From positions 1 to 20,065 of the forward strand of contig NW_001915136.1 in the NCBI RefSeq assembly GCF_000208925.1: a stretch of 20,065 bases of DNA. The letters run 5' to 3'. The translations under genes were made by a program, and so were the position numbers. A model generated the notes under the pieces. It had not been told where the DNA came from. It saw only the letters and a program-made list of their open reading frames with translations, and ran no database searches. Source of the stretch: Entamoeba histolytica HM-1:IMSS (taxonomy: Eukaryota > Evosea > Mastigamoebida > Endamoebidae). Numbering within the stretch: position 1 is the stretch's first letter; every line of letters begins with the position of its first letter. Below are positions 1 to 8,259 of the stretch, piece after piece.

Positions 1-237
1 AATAGAAAGATAATGAATGAAGTTAAATAATAAATACAAAATAATATAATATTATTAATAACTGAAAGAAGAAAGAATAAAGAGAAAGGATAAAGTTTAT
101 AATAATATCAAATTCATTATTTGATAATTAATTAAAATAAATATTGATTATCATATTCATCTCATTCATTTATTTTTTTTTTGATAATATATATTTACAA
201 ATTATTTCAATAATCATCAACTGTTTAGATGAAATAA

Positions 238-490
238 ATATGCTCAACGAAAAAACAAATGTTACAAAAAGAAAGAATATAAAAAGTAATAAATCACAAA
301 GATGTAATAAAATATGAAAAGAATGAAATAAAAAGTGTATTTTTATTGTAAAAATTAGAAATATGAAATAAAAGTTTCTAATTTAATTGTGTAAAATAAT
401 TAATATTATTTTATGGATGAAAATATTTTATTATTTTTATGTTTATTATTTATGTGTATAACTTCATCATGATGTTTATTATATATTCAA
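238..490 (+). pseudogene. relic copy A: 3' end and flank of an unknown gene
   Basis: This segment is related to a longer relic at 11857-12480. In the frame starting at 238 there is one internal TAA, and the reading ends NHKDVIKYEKNEIKSVFLL followed by TAA at 349-351. The other copy ends NNNAIVTTQVYEINGVFFY followed by TGA. Similarity continues past both stops: each copy has tctaatttaat, then aatattattttat, then gatgaaaa and a T-rich run leading to tgtataa(c/t)ttcat. Shared sequence on both sides of the stop codon argues for common descent rather than chance AT-richness. The parent protein is not recognised. Only the last 30-40 codons remain here. Confidence 0.45.
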
Positions 491-945
491 TCATAAGCGT
501 TATGTTATTATAACATGTAATAATTGATAAAATATAAATGAATATGATATGAATATATAACATAGATTGAATATAGAAAAACAAAAGAATAACAAGAATA
601 AATGATAAATAAAACGAGAAATGATAATCAATGATATAATAATAAAATCAAAGTATAAAATATAAAATATAAAAATAATATAAAACAAAAGAGAATAAAT
701 ATAAAATGAAAATACATATAAATGATAAGAATATAAAAATGATAAAGATGAATATTCAAATAATAAAATACATCTAAATAGAAAAGAATAACAATAAGAA
801 AATCTAAATAATATAAACATAAAAATAATAAAAATATAATAATATAATAATATAAAGATAATAAGAAGAATACAATGATATACATATTATAAACAGAGAA
901 ATAAATAACATATAAATAAAAGAATAAAAATAAATAACATATAAA
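491..945. other. A-rich low-complexity intergenic DNA
   Basis: The plus strand is almost entirely A, T and scattered G. Long open frames on the minus strand translate only into F/Y/I/L-rich strings with no domain, so they are not called as genes. A 16-bp direct repeat, ataaataacatataaa, occurs at 901-916 and 930-945 (offset 29 bp), showing local slippage or duplication. Confidence 0.6.
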
Positions 946-995
946 CAAAATAATTAAAATAATTAAAATAATTAAAATAATTAAAATAATTAAAT
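946..995. repeat. tandem repeat of a 9-bp unit (aattaaaat)
   Basis: Four full copies of aattaaaat lie head to tail at 952-960, 961-969, 970-978 and 979-987, followed by a shortened copy (aattaaat) at 988-995 and preceded by a partial unit. No coding frame uses it. Confidence 0.9.
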
Positions 996-1140
996 ATGAT
1001 TCATCAAATCATCTATTTCATTAATATTTCATACAAAATGAATACAAATGATTATAAAATATAAACATAAATATTTACAATTCCTGTATTTATCATATTT
1101 TTATTTTATGAACAAAATATATTAAATGGAAAATTCTATG

Positions 1141-1160
1141 GATGCAAAATATTTTGCATC
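1141..1160. repeat. perfect 20-bp palindrome followed by a T-run
   Basis: gatgcaaaatattttgcatc is self-complementary over all 20 bases. It is followed directly by a pyrimidine run (tttttt c ttttttg). It has the shape of a bacterial intrinsic terminator, but in a nuclear genome this could equally be a cruciform, a protein-binding palindrome, or chance. Its function is unknown. Confidence 0.85.
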
Positions 1161-1817
1161 TTTTTTCTTTTTTGTAAATTATTTAGACTCATTATTTCTT
1201 TGCTTATTTTCTTGCTCTCTACATCACTAACAAGAGAAAAATATAACAAAAAGAAATTATTCTGTTTATGGTTAATGTGTAGAACATATGAAAGTTGGAA
1301 AAACTATTCAGAATGTACTTAATAAGAAACAACAAAACAAGAAGTTATGAAAATATTAACAATAGAAATGAGTAACAATAAAGATCTTGGATGATTATTC
1401 TAACCATAATTTTCATAATCTGAAATTTCAAAAGAATACAAATATAAATAATCAAATAAATATCATTTATTTTGTCATTTGGATTTATTATTAGAGATAG
1501 AAATACAAAATTTAACCAATAAGCTAATATTTATATGAACTATAACTTTCTATCGAACATCATAATTTTTGTTTTAAAAAGACAAGTTTGATTGTTTGAA
1601 TATTCTAACTACAAATCAGTCTAGAATTAAATAGAAGAAGAAATATGTATTTTCAACCAATACTACATTGTAGTAGTAAATGGTAAATACTAAATCAAAG
1701 AATAAATCAATAAATATATTAAAATGATAGAAGACTAAATTAAGTTAAATTTTAATTTATAAATAATTTTTAAGAAATGCAATAATAATACTAATAGTTA
1801 AAAAAATAAAAAAAATC
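1161..1817. other. intergenic region downstream of the kinase gene
   Basis: No supportable gene was found on either strand. A small inverted repeat, tactacattgtagta, lies at 1661-1675. Plus-strand frames around 1470-1680 contain short protein-like stretches, but the number of stops is not clearly below what AT-rich sequence gives by chance. Confidence 0.5.
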
Positions 1818-1822
1818 AATTA
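1801..1822 (-). promoter_or_regulatory. probable poly(A) signal of the kinase gene
   Basis: On the minus strand the stop codon TAA is followed within a few bases by TAATT (plus strand aatta at 1818-1822) and then a long T-tract. Entamoeba mRNAs have very short 3' UTRs with a TA(A/T)TT motif followed by a T-rich stretch, and this matches that pattern. Confidence 0.55.
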
Positions 1823-1824
1823 AT

Positions 1825-4800
1825 TTATTTTGTTTGTGATTCATTCATTAGTGTATTTAAACGCTCATTTCTTTTAACAATTAAAGACTCAATTTTAGAT
1901 AGATCAACACCTTCATCTAATGCACTAGCATCTTCTAGTGAGGATGAGATAAGGACAAGGTAATTACAAACTCTTTCAAATCCTAGACGTTCTTCAGGTT
2001 TTTGTTTCCAACAATCTTCAATAAGTTCTTTTAAATTTAAAGGCATAAAATCATCAATTTTAAGTCTTTTTCCTTGAAGAACATAATCCTTTATTTCAAA
2101 TAAAGACTTAAATTCTTTGTAAGGTTCATCTTCATAAAAGATTTCCCACGCTGTTACACCATATGCATAAACATCACTTGCAAAAGAATATTTATCATTA
2201 TAACATTCTGGTGCAGCATATATTGGAGTACCCAATCCTTTGTCTTCATTACTATAACTACTTTTAGTAAATCTTGAAGTACCAAAATCAGTAATTTTAA
2301 TACAACATGGAGATTCTGAACATAAAGAATTAACTAAAAGATTATCAGGTTTAAGATCTAAATGCATAATTCTATTTTCATGTAAAAATTGCATTCCTCT
2401 TGCAGTATCAAATAACATTTTAACTTTAAGTTTATATGGTAATTTAATAAAATTTTCATTATCTTTCCTAAGATATTCACCTAATGAACCTAAAACAAAA
2501 TATTGCATTACCATTGAAACTTGTGGTAAATATGTAACTGATCCCATATAATTTGCAATAAATGGATTACGTAATTTACTCATTAATACACATTCATTAA
2601 TAACATCCATCTTTAAATTTAATGTTTCTTCTTCTGTTAAATTTTCCCAACGAAACATTTTAACTGCAACAGGAACACTTCTATAACAACCTATATAAAC
2701 TTTACCCATTGCTCCTTCTGCAATAGGCTCTTCTATTAAATTTAATTCATCTAAATCAATATGCGTAGATGATGCTGCTGTAGTATCAATTGTAAGACTT
2801 CCATGAAATCTTGAAGTAACTTTTTTTAATAACCTATTCATTGTTTCTTGGTCTGTAGAAGTCCATTCTTCAAATGTTTTTTCTTTTAATAAAACAGTTA
2901 TTTCTCTTAGTGTATGTTTTGATTTACTAAACCAAACAGAATAAGGAATTTTTATATCATTGATTTTTGTAGTACAGTGAAGAGTCATATAACAAGTAAC
3001 TTCTTTAGTTATTCTTGGTCTTATTATAGTAACTTGCTTTTCAAAATTAAATACAAATTTAGGATTATTTGGAGTATGAAAGATTATTAACATATATTTA
3101 TTTCCACTTTTATTTTTAATTTCCATTCGTTCAAATCGTGTATCAAATACTTCTGTTGGAACATCTTTATTTCCAAAATCTAATGAAACTGGATTAATTT
3201 TAAATTTTGTATCTACTTCAGGATCTACTTTTTTACTTCCTGAAATATAATAATAATACACTGGTTGTTGTAATTTAAATATTCTTATATCTATTCGTTT
3301 AATCTTTCTATATAATATAATTCCAATAATAATAACAATAAATATAATAACAATAAGTCCACATAATAACCCAATACCAACATGTAAATATGTTGTTGCT
3401 GATGACTTTTCTTGACAAGATAATGGATCATCATCACTTGGAACATACCCTTCTATACAATAACATAAAGAATTACAATTCTTTCCTCCATCACATTCTT
3501 CTCCAATTTCATGTCCCTTACTATCCAGAATACTATCTCTTTGACCATTTCCACATGTCTTTTTCTTACAACTTCCAAAATATGATATATAATCATTTGG
3601 GTCACAATAACAATTCTCAAGACATCCTTCTGTTCCTCTAAAACATTCTAAATCTCCAGAAAGAACAGAACTAAGACATTTCTCTGATACACAATGATGT
3701 CCAGATAATATATAATTCTCTGAACAAGTACAATCATCTCGACATCCTTTTTCTCCAAAATAACATTGACCATTTCCATTATTTCCTTTAGGTTGCCATG
3801 TATTATTGTGCCAACATTTTAATATACAACTTTCACCTCCATAACCATCTTCACATAAACATTTTTTATCTCGAGTAGAACAAGTTCCATGCCCTTTATC
3901 ATAATTACATTCATCAGGACATATAGCAGAAAGAACAATAGAAAAATTACTGTCTTGTTGATCTGTGAATAAAGTATATCTTTTTCCTTTTGAAGCTTTT
4001 GGATCAAGAGAAATTACTAGTCCATTTTTATAACCTTCAATAGTGTTTGATTTACCAAATAATTGTCCAATAAAAAGTTGTTTACATATATTAATATCAT
4101 TATAATCAACTTCTTGAATAAATCTTATTCTATTATCAAATGAAACATCAACAGCAATTCTATATCTTGAATCAACATTCTGTTCAAAGAAATGGCCTTT
4201 CATTAATTTATCAGAAATACATGCAGGATAAAAGTTTTGACCTTGTTGAGTATTATCAAGTATTATTTCTGTTGATCCTCCATTTGCCATTAATGCATTG
4301 AATATGTCTTGGTTTATTACTAAATCATTTCTTGGACTATAATTGTCCATTGCTTTTATAGATATTGTAACTGAAGTATTTTGATCATCTGTTACATAAA
4401 CAAAAAAGTATAAACGATGTTCACGATTAGATGTAACAAAACGTGGAACTGGTATAGGAAATGTTGTTGAATTAACTTCAGATGATAAAATATCCATAGC
4501 AAAACATCTAAATGTTTTATCATTTTGATTTGAGTCAGTTGAGTCAATTCTAACGTCTTGTTTATTTGATAAATTATTATGAGCAACATTAAACATAATA
4601 ACTTTTGTTATTGTATTAATTTTATTAAAATCTATAAAGAGCCAATGGCCTCTTCTATAAATCATTTGATTATTAGAGTCTTTATAATGACAAGGTCCAG
4701 AGTCATAAAAAGTTGTACTATCAAAATTTAAAGTTATGCTTTTTTCATTTTTGAGTTCAGTAATAGAATCTGGTATTAATGTTTTTTTCTTTGTAACTTT

Positions 4801-5043
4801 AGAAGGATTTATTAATGAACACATTCCTTCAAAATTATAAAATAATGGATTTGTTTCAGAAATTTCTAAAGTTGAATCAAATGGTGTACAATGGTCACAT
4901 GAATGATCATTTTCATATCCACTTGAACATGAATCTAGACATGTATAATCTGCAATACACTCAGATGTACAGCCTGGGCTACAATGAAATCCTTGACTTT
5001 TAGAAAATAAAAGAATATATATAAAATAACTAATTAAGTGCAT
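1825..5043 (-). CDS. transmembrane receptor-like protein kinase (Entamoeba TMK family)
   Basis: Single-exon 1072-residue type I membrane protein. Residues 1-18 form a signal peptide. Residues 19-545 are a long extracellular part with cysteine-rich ends: Cys-rich 21-52, a central domain, then an EGF-like segment at about 375-406 and further Cys-rich units to 543. Residues 553-578 are a strongly hydrophobic membrane span, followed by a basic stop-transfer RKIKR. The cytosolic part has a beta-rich juxtamembrane domain (about 613-712) and a kinase domain (about 768-1035). Visible kinase motifs are the glycine loop AEGAMG (775-780, first Gly replaced by Ala), K795 in VAVK, the alpha-C Glu E817, HLDLKPDN (894-901, HLD instead of HRD), DFG at 919-921 and APE at 944-946, so it is probably active. 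The best fit is the expanded Entamoeba TMK family; the subfamily is not assigned. The ligand is unknown. The ATG at 5043 is chosen because the signal peptide follows it immediately. Confidence 0.95.
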   Translation of the reverse strand: MHLISYFIYILLFSKSQGFHCSPGCTSECIADYTCLDSCSSGYENDHSCDHCTPFDSTLEISETNPLFYNFEGMCSLINPSKVTKKKTLIPDSITELKNEKSITLNFDSTTFYDSGPCHYKDSNNQMIYRRGHWLFIDFNKINTITKVIMFNVAHNNLSNKQDVRIDSTDSNQNDKTFRCFAMDILSSEVNSTTFPIPVPRFVTSNREHRLYFFVYVTDDQNTSVTISIKAMDNYSPRNDLVINQDIFNALMANGGSTEIILDNTQQGQNFYPACISDKLMKGHFFEQNVDSRYRIAVDVSFDNRIRFIQEVDYNDINICKQLFIGQLFGKSNTIEGYKNGLVISLDPKASKGKRYTLFTDQQDSNFSIVLSAICPDECNYDKGHGTCSTRDKKCLCEDGYGGESCILKCWHNNTWQPKGNNGNGQCYFGEKGCRDDCTCSENYILSGHHCVSEKCLSSVLSGDLECFRGTEGCLENCYCDPNDYISYFGSCKKKTCGNGQRDSILDSKGHEIGEECDGGKNCNSLCYCIEGYVPSDDDPLSCQEKSSATTYLHVGIGLLCGLIVIIFIVIIIGIILYRKIKRIDIRIFKLQQPVYYYYISGSKKVDPEVDTKFKINPVSLDFGNKDVPTEVFDTRFERMEIKNKSGNKYMLIIFHTPNNPKFVFNFEKQVTIIRPRITKEVTCYMTLHCTTKINDIKIPYSVWFSKSKHTLREITVLLKEKTFEEWTSTDQETMNRLLKKVTSRFHGSLTIDTTAASSTHIDLDELNLIEEPIAEGAMGKVYIGCYRSVPVAVKMFRWENLTEEETLNLKMDVINECVLMSKLRNPFIANYMGSVTYLPQVSMVMQYFVLGSLGEYLRKDNENFIKLPYKLKVKMLFDTARGMQFLHENRIMHLDLKPDNLLVNSLCSESPCCIKITDFGTSRFTKSSYSNEDKGLGTPIYAAPECYNDKYSFASDVYAYGVTAWEIFYEDEPYKEFKSLFEIKDYVLQGKRLKIDDFMPLNLKELIEDCWKQKPEERLGFERVCNYLVLISSSLEDASALDEGVDLSKIESLIVKRNERLNTLMNESQTK

Positions 5044-5069
5044 CCTCTTCTTTTATTAAAAAAAAGTGT

Positions 5070-5074
5070 AGTTC
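5070..5074 (-). promoter_or_regulatory. GAACT core promoter element of the kinase gene
   Basis: On the minus strand GAACT sits about 27 nt before the kinase ATG. Entamoeba core promoters carry a GAAC element in addition to TATA-like and initiator motifs, and five starts in this window have GAACT at comparable positions. No canonical TATTTAAA box was seen next to it. Confidence 0.5.
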
Positions 5075-5077
5075 TTT

Positions 5078-5110
5078 CAAAAGGGTTTTTTGATCAAAAA
5101 AACCATTTTG
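5078..5110. repeat. near-perfect palindrome in the kinase upstream region
   Basis: The segment reads caaaaggg, six T, gatc, seven A, ccattttg. The arms pair around GATC (5092-5095) apart from a length difference of one in the T/A runs and one unpaired or mismatched base. It begins 35 bp upstream of the kinase start codon and directly beside the GAACT element, so it could be an operator-like site for a dimeric regulator. Confidence 0.7.
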
Positions 5111-5435
5111 ATAGTCAATTTTCCCAATTTCAATTTCACTGAATTTTATTTATTTTTTGTTTGATTATTTTATTTATTTTAAGGGGGGTTTCAATTTAAT
5201 TGTTTTTTTTTTTAATATTAAAATTTTCTTTTAATTTCTTAATATATCTTGTGATTTTTATATTTCTTTTATCCTCTTTTAGTAACAATACTATTTTGTT
5301 TTCCTCTTTTTTTTTGATACGATAAAAACTTAAATCAAACTTTTTTAATATTTATTTTTACATTTTGTAAGAATCTTCGACACTTCTTTCCTTTTAATAA
5401 ATATCGTTATATATAACATTTATCGTTTTAATAAT

Positions 5436-5721
5436 TTAGAAATATAGTTCAACTCAAAGAAACAATAATTTTGTGTTTTTATAATAAGAAGGATGATATA
5501 ATTTTTCATTAATATTAAGTGATATATTGTCATTAATGAATTAGTTACTAGAGAAGAAATTTATAAGAAATTTTTATATCATATTTAATTTGTTGTATAA
5601 ATACCAATTAATTTAAATTTCCTTCTTCCAAAAATAAATCAATGTATTTCATGACATAAATTGAATCTTTTAGTTTATTTAAATGTAAAATATTTTTTAC
5701 TTTGAAAATGATGAATGATAT
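5436..5721 (-). pseudogene. probable relic of an Entamoeba LRR/BspA-type N-terminal domain
   Basis: On the minus strand an open stretch from 5721 to 5608 contains SIYVMKYIDLFLEEGNLN, then TAA. After at least one frame change, a second stretch reads NISLNINEKLYHPSYYKN and stops at 5454-5456. The order resembles the start of Entamoeba LRR-type proteins, in which a 'L..YVMK.I..FLE' helix is followed by 'in.k' and a 'L..N......Y' segment; compare the intact N-terminus at 19576. The multiple stops and frame change indicate decay. The call rests on pattern resemblance only, and chance in AT-rich DNA is not excluded. Confidence 0.35.
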
Positions 5722-6276
5722 TCAATTTGTATGATGAAATAATAAATAAATTTAAGTACTTTTTGTTGAAGTAAAGTAACTTTTAATCTACAGATGTTTA
5801 ATTGAAAATATTGATAATGTTTATGTGTGATAATAAATATTGTTTTTATTATAATAATTTGTAAGATGTAATTTTTTTTAGCTTCAAGTAAAGATGTAAA
5901 TGAAATAAATAATATTCTATGAGTAGTAAGTAAATAGTCTTTCTATATTTCCTTATTTTAAATGTTATTATTTGGATTTATTAGTATAAATTATAATTCT
6001 AAACTTTTGCTATTTACTTTAAAAACAACAAATAATTTAGAATTGTTCGTACCAAATTATTAGTTGTATATTCATTAGATTAACCCTAAACTAATTCTTG
6101 TTTTATAAACATTTATCTTAAAGTACTTACTATTTGAATAGTTGTTAGAAATATCAACAACTTAAAGTATTGTTTTATTTTGTTTTCAACTAACCAATAA
6201 AAAAATCAATAAAAGTATTTATATACTATATTGTCATAGAAATAACAATACAAAATTGTGTAGAGAACAAAAATCT
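5722..6276. other. AT-rich intergenic region with no gene
   Basis: No ORF, RNA gene or mobile element was recognised. A small inverted repeat, gttgtt...aacaac, lies at 6141-6161. Confidence 0.5.
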
Positions 6277-6305
6277 AAATAAAGTTTTCAGCCAAAAGTT
6301 TATTT
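6277..6305 (-). repeat. hairpin downstream of the CDC123-like gene
   Basis: aaataaagtttt (6277-6288), loop cagcc, aaaagtttattt (6294-6305). The arms are 12 bp with one mismatch. It starts 67 nt past the CDC123-like stop codon, which is beyond the short 3' UTR usual in Entamoeba. It may be a transcript 3'-end or boundary structure, or neutral. Confidence 0.65.
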
Positions 6306-6371
6306 ACTCTTAATTATTATTCATATCATTAATTTTATTCAAATTTTTCATTGATATTCTTTGTCTTAAAA

Positions 6372-7420
6372 CTAAAAAGTTATAAAATGAATCAATTCAT
6401 TTAATATTATAAATTCAAAGTTAATTTTAGAATTATTTAATTTTAAAAATTCGCAATTTGAACATAAATAATAAAAAGAAGTTAATTTTGAAGGATTTGT
6501 GAGGAATGTATTTAATACTTTTTCATCATAAAATTCTTCAGGTATTCCATAAAATTGTTTTACAGTAGGAATGATATGTTTTGAATCTTCTACATATTTT
6601 AATAAAGGTTTAACTACATTAATATCTTTAGCATTTAACATAAGTTCTTCTTTATTAAAAGTCATTCCTTCAAAACTACGTTCATTCATTTCATCAAATC
6701 CAATTACTTTTATTTTGTTATTAATAACAACATCAAAAGTATCTAAAAATTAAGTATTTCATATTAAATTATAATAATTTTAATTAAATAAAACAAACAA
6801 CTATCAGAAAAATGATGATTTTTAATAATTTCAAATAATTCATTAACTTTCTTTATAATTTCTTTCTTTCTTTCTTGAATTTTAACTTCATATGCATCAT
6901 TATATCTTTGTGAAATAATAATTAGTTCTTTGTGAACTACAAAACATCTAAACTCATCAGAAATTCGAATCTCTTCAAATTTTCGAATTTCTAATTCATT
7001 AGTCTTTCCTTCTTGTCTATGTTTTTCAATTAATTCTTGTACTCTTTCAGAACCTTGTAATAACATCATTCCTTCATTTCCATTACAAACTTTTAAACTA
7101 CCATTCATCCACTCTGCATCAACTAATGCTTTTCCATTAATTTTTAAAAAAACTCCTCCATATAATTGGACGTTTCTTTCGATTATTTGATTGAACCATT
7201 CAATTTCACTTTTCCAATTTTCTTTTTTTTGTTTTTCTTCTTTTTCTTTTTTTTCAAATATTTTTTCTTCTTCTTCTTCTTTTATTTCTTCAATTCCACT
7301 CCATGTAAAATTACTTTTGACATCTCCTTCTATTTCTTTAATACATTCTTCATCTAATTCAACTACTTCTCCTTCAATAAGAATTGATTGAAATAATGAC
7401 TGAACAGTCGAGGGTTTCAT
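6372..7420 (-). CDS. CDC123-like protein (eIF2 assembly factor), two exons
   Basis: Exon 1 is 7420-6799 and exon 2 is 6742-6372. Joining them across a 56-nt intron gives 330 residues, close to the usual CDC123/D123 length. The splice restores a conserved block, ...SDS-Y-TFDVVIN, matching 'YVFDVYID' of the family. Other family blocks are FLKINGKALVDAEWMNGSLK (91-110), then LEIRKFEEI...EFRCFV (to 161) and ISQR (169-172). CDC123 is an ATP-grasp fold protein that promotes joining of the eIF2 gamma and alpha subunits and so supports translation initiation. Oddities: a long Glu/Lys-rich insertion at about 44-68, and 'IDFNP' of the family replaced by IGFDE (221-225), so two expected metal-binding positions are changed. 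The last 30-40 residues are unlike the family. The start ATG is the only suitable one and leaves 44 bp to the PCNA start. Confidence 0.82.
6743..6798 (-). other. 56-nt spliceosomal intron in the CDC123-like gene
   Basis: Read on the minus strand, the intron begins GTTTGTTTT and ends AATTTTTAG, matching the GTTTGT donor and TAG acceptor of Entamoeba introns. Without removal, the exon 1 frame runs to a stop shortly after the donor. With removal, codon phase is kept (one base from exon 1 plus AT makes Tyr) and a conserved family motif is rebuilt. Confidence 0.85.
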
Positions 7421-7464
7421 TTTATCTTTTTTAAGAACTAAAAAATCTCAGATCTCAAGTTCAA
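7421..7464. promoter_or_regulatory. 44-bp bidirectional promoter between CDC123-like gene and PCNA
   Basis: The start codons are separated by only 44 bp. On the plus strand GAACT lies at 7435-7439, 26 nt before the PCNA ATG. On the minus strand GAACT (plus strand agttc, 7458-7462) lies 38 nt before the CDC123-like ATG. The two elements point toward each other with an AGATCT palindrome between them (7450-7455). Each gene's element therefore falls in the untranslated or start region of the other, and upstream promoter sequence of each gene must lie inside the neighbouring coding sequence. Confidence 0.7.
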
Positions 7465-8253
7465 ATGTGTGCTTTCCACGCCAAATTTAAAGAAGCAGCT
7501 CTTTTTAAAAGAGTAGTTGAATCACTTAAATCTACTATTGACAAAACTAATTTCGATTGTAGTGATGCTGGAATAGCAGTTCAATGTATGGATAATTCTC
7601 ATGTATCATTAGTATCGCTTTTAATAGAAACTGATGCGTTTGATGAATTTCAATGTTTAAAACCAATTACATTAGGAATTAATTTAACACATTTATCTAA
7701 AATACTTAAAGCACTTGACAATGATTGTGGATTAATTCTAGATGTTAAAAAAGTAGATGATGCTGTTTTATCAATTACTTCTGAAGGAACAAATAAAACA
7801 ATGAAATTTGGTTTAAATTTAGTTGATATTGAAGCAGAAAGTGTTGAAATTCCAGAACTTCAATCTGACGCTATTATTACACTTTCATCTGCAGAATTCC
7901 TCAAAATTACAAAAGACTTTAGTGCTCTTGGAGATGATTCTATTACTATTGGATGTACTAAAAATGAAGTCACTCTCACTACTAAAGGTGCTATGTGTGA
8001 AACTTGTATGACTCTTTCTGCTCTTGAAAATGTTGACTCTAATGGACTTCAAATAGAACATAATAAAGATGTTACTGCTTCATTTGCTTTAAAACAAATT
8101 AGTGAATTTGCTAAATCTGCCCCTTTGGCTGATAATGTTAAATTATCTTTAAGTGGACAAGCACCACTTATAATGGAATTTAAAGGAGAAGCTTGTGTGT
8201 TAAAATTCTACTTAGCACCAAAGTTTGATGAAGAAGATGAACCTCAAGAGTAA
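7465..8253 (+). CDS. PCNA: proliferating cell nuclear antigen (DNA sliding clamp)
   Basis: 262 residues, the normal length for eukaryotic PCNA. Family landmarks in order: an N-terminal FKEAALFKRVVESLK helix, MDNSHVSLVSL (42-52), INLTHLSKILK (72-82), the interdomain connecting loop NLVDIEAESVEIPELQ (118-133) that binds PIP-box partners, and the C-terminal LKFYLAPKFDEEDE. K166 in CTKN aligns with the Lys (K164 in yeast and human) that is ubiquitinated or SUMOylated during damage bypass, so that control point appears kept. PCNA forms a homotrimeric ring that tethers replicative polymerases, ligase and FEN1 in the nucleus. The ATG at 7465 opens directly into the conserved first strand. The stop overlaps a TAATT motif (8251-8255). 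Confidence 0.97.
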   Translation: MCAFHAKFKEAALFKRVVESLKSTIDKTNFDCSDAGIAVQCMDNSHVSLVSLLIETDAFDEFQCLKPITLGINLTHLSKILKALDNDCGLILDVKKVDDAVLSITSEGTNKTMKFGLNLVDIEAESVEIPELQSDAIITLSSAEFLKITKDFSALGDDSITIGCTKNEVTLTTKGAMCETCMTLSALENVDSNGLQIEHNKDVTASFALKQISEFAKSAPLADNVKLSLSGQAPLIMEFKGEACVLKFYLAPKFDEEDEPQE

Positions 8254-8259
8254 TTAATT
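8251..8259 (+). promoter_or_regulatory. probable poly(A) signal of PCNA overlapping the stop codon
   Basis: taattaatt gives two overlapping TAATT motifs, the first starting with the TAA stop itself. A T-rich run follows at about 8276-8310. This is the compact Entamoeba 3'-end arrangement. Confidence 0.5.

Noticed and set aside
500..948. Two minus-strand ORFs of 106 codons each, in different frames
   Set aside because: Both translate into nearly pure F/Y/I/L/S strings and overlap each other; this is what A-rich low-complexity DNA gives on the opposite strand.
1141..1172. Bacterial-style intrinsic terminator
   Set aside because: The shape fits, but everything else in the window is eukaryotic nuclear DNA, where this mechanism is not used by RNA polymerase II; kept as a palindrome.
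1470..1740. Possible plus-strand gene relic with protein-like stretches
   Set aside because: In-frame stops are nearly as frequent as expected by chance for this base composition, and no second copy was seen in the window.
7166..7391. Plus-strand ORFs opposite the CDC123-like gene
   Set aside because: They are shadows of the Glu/Lys-rich insertion (poly-F and poly-S translations) on the opposite strand.
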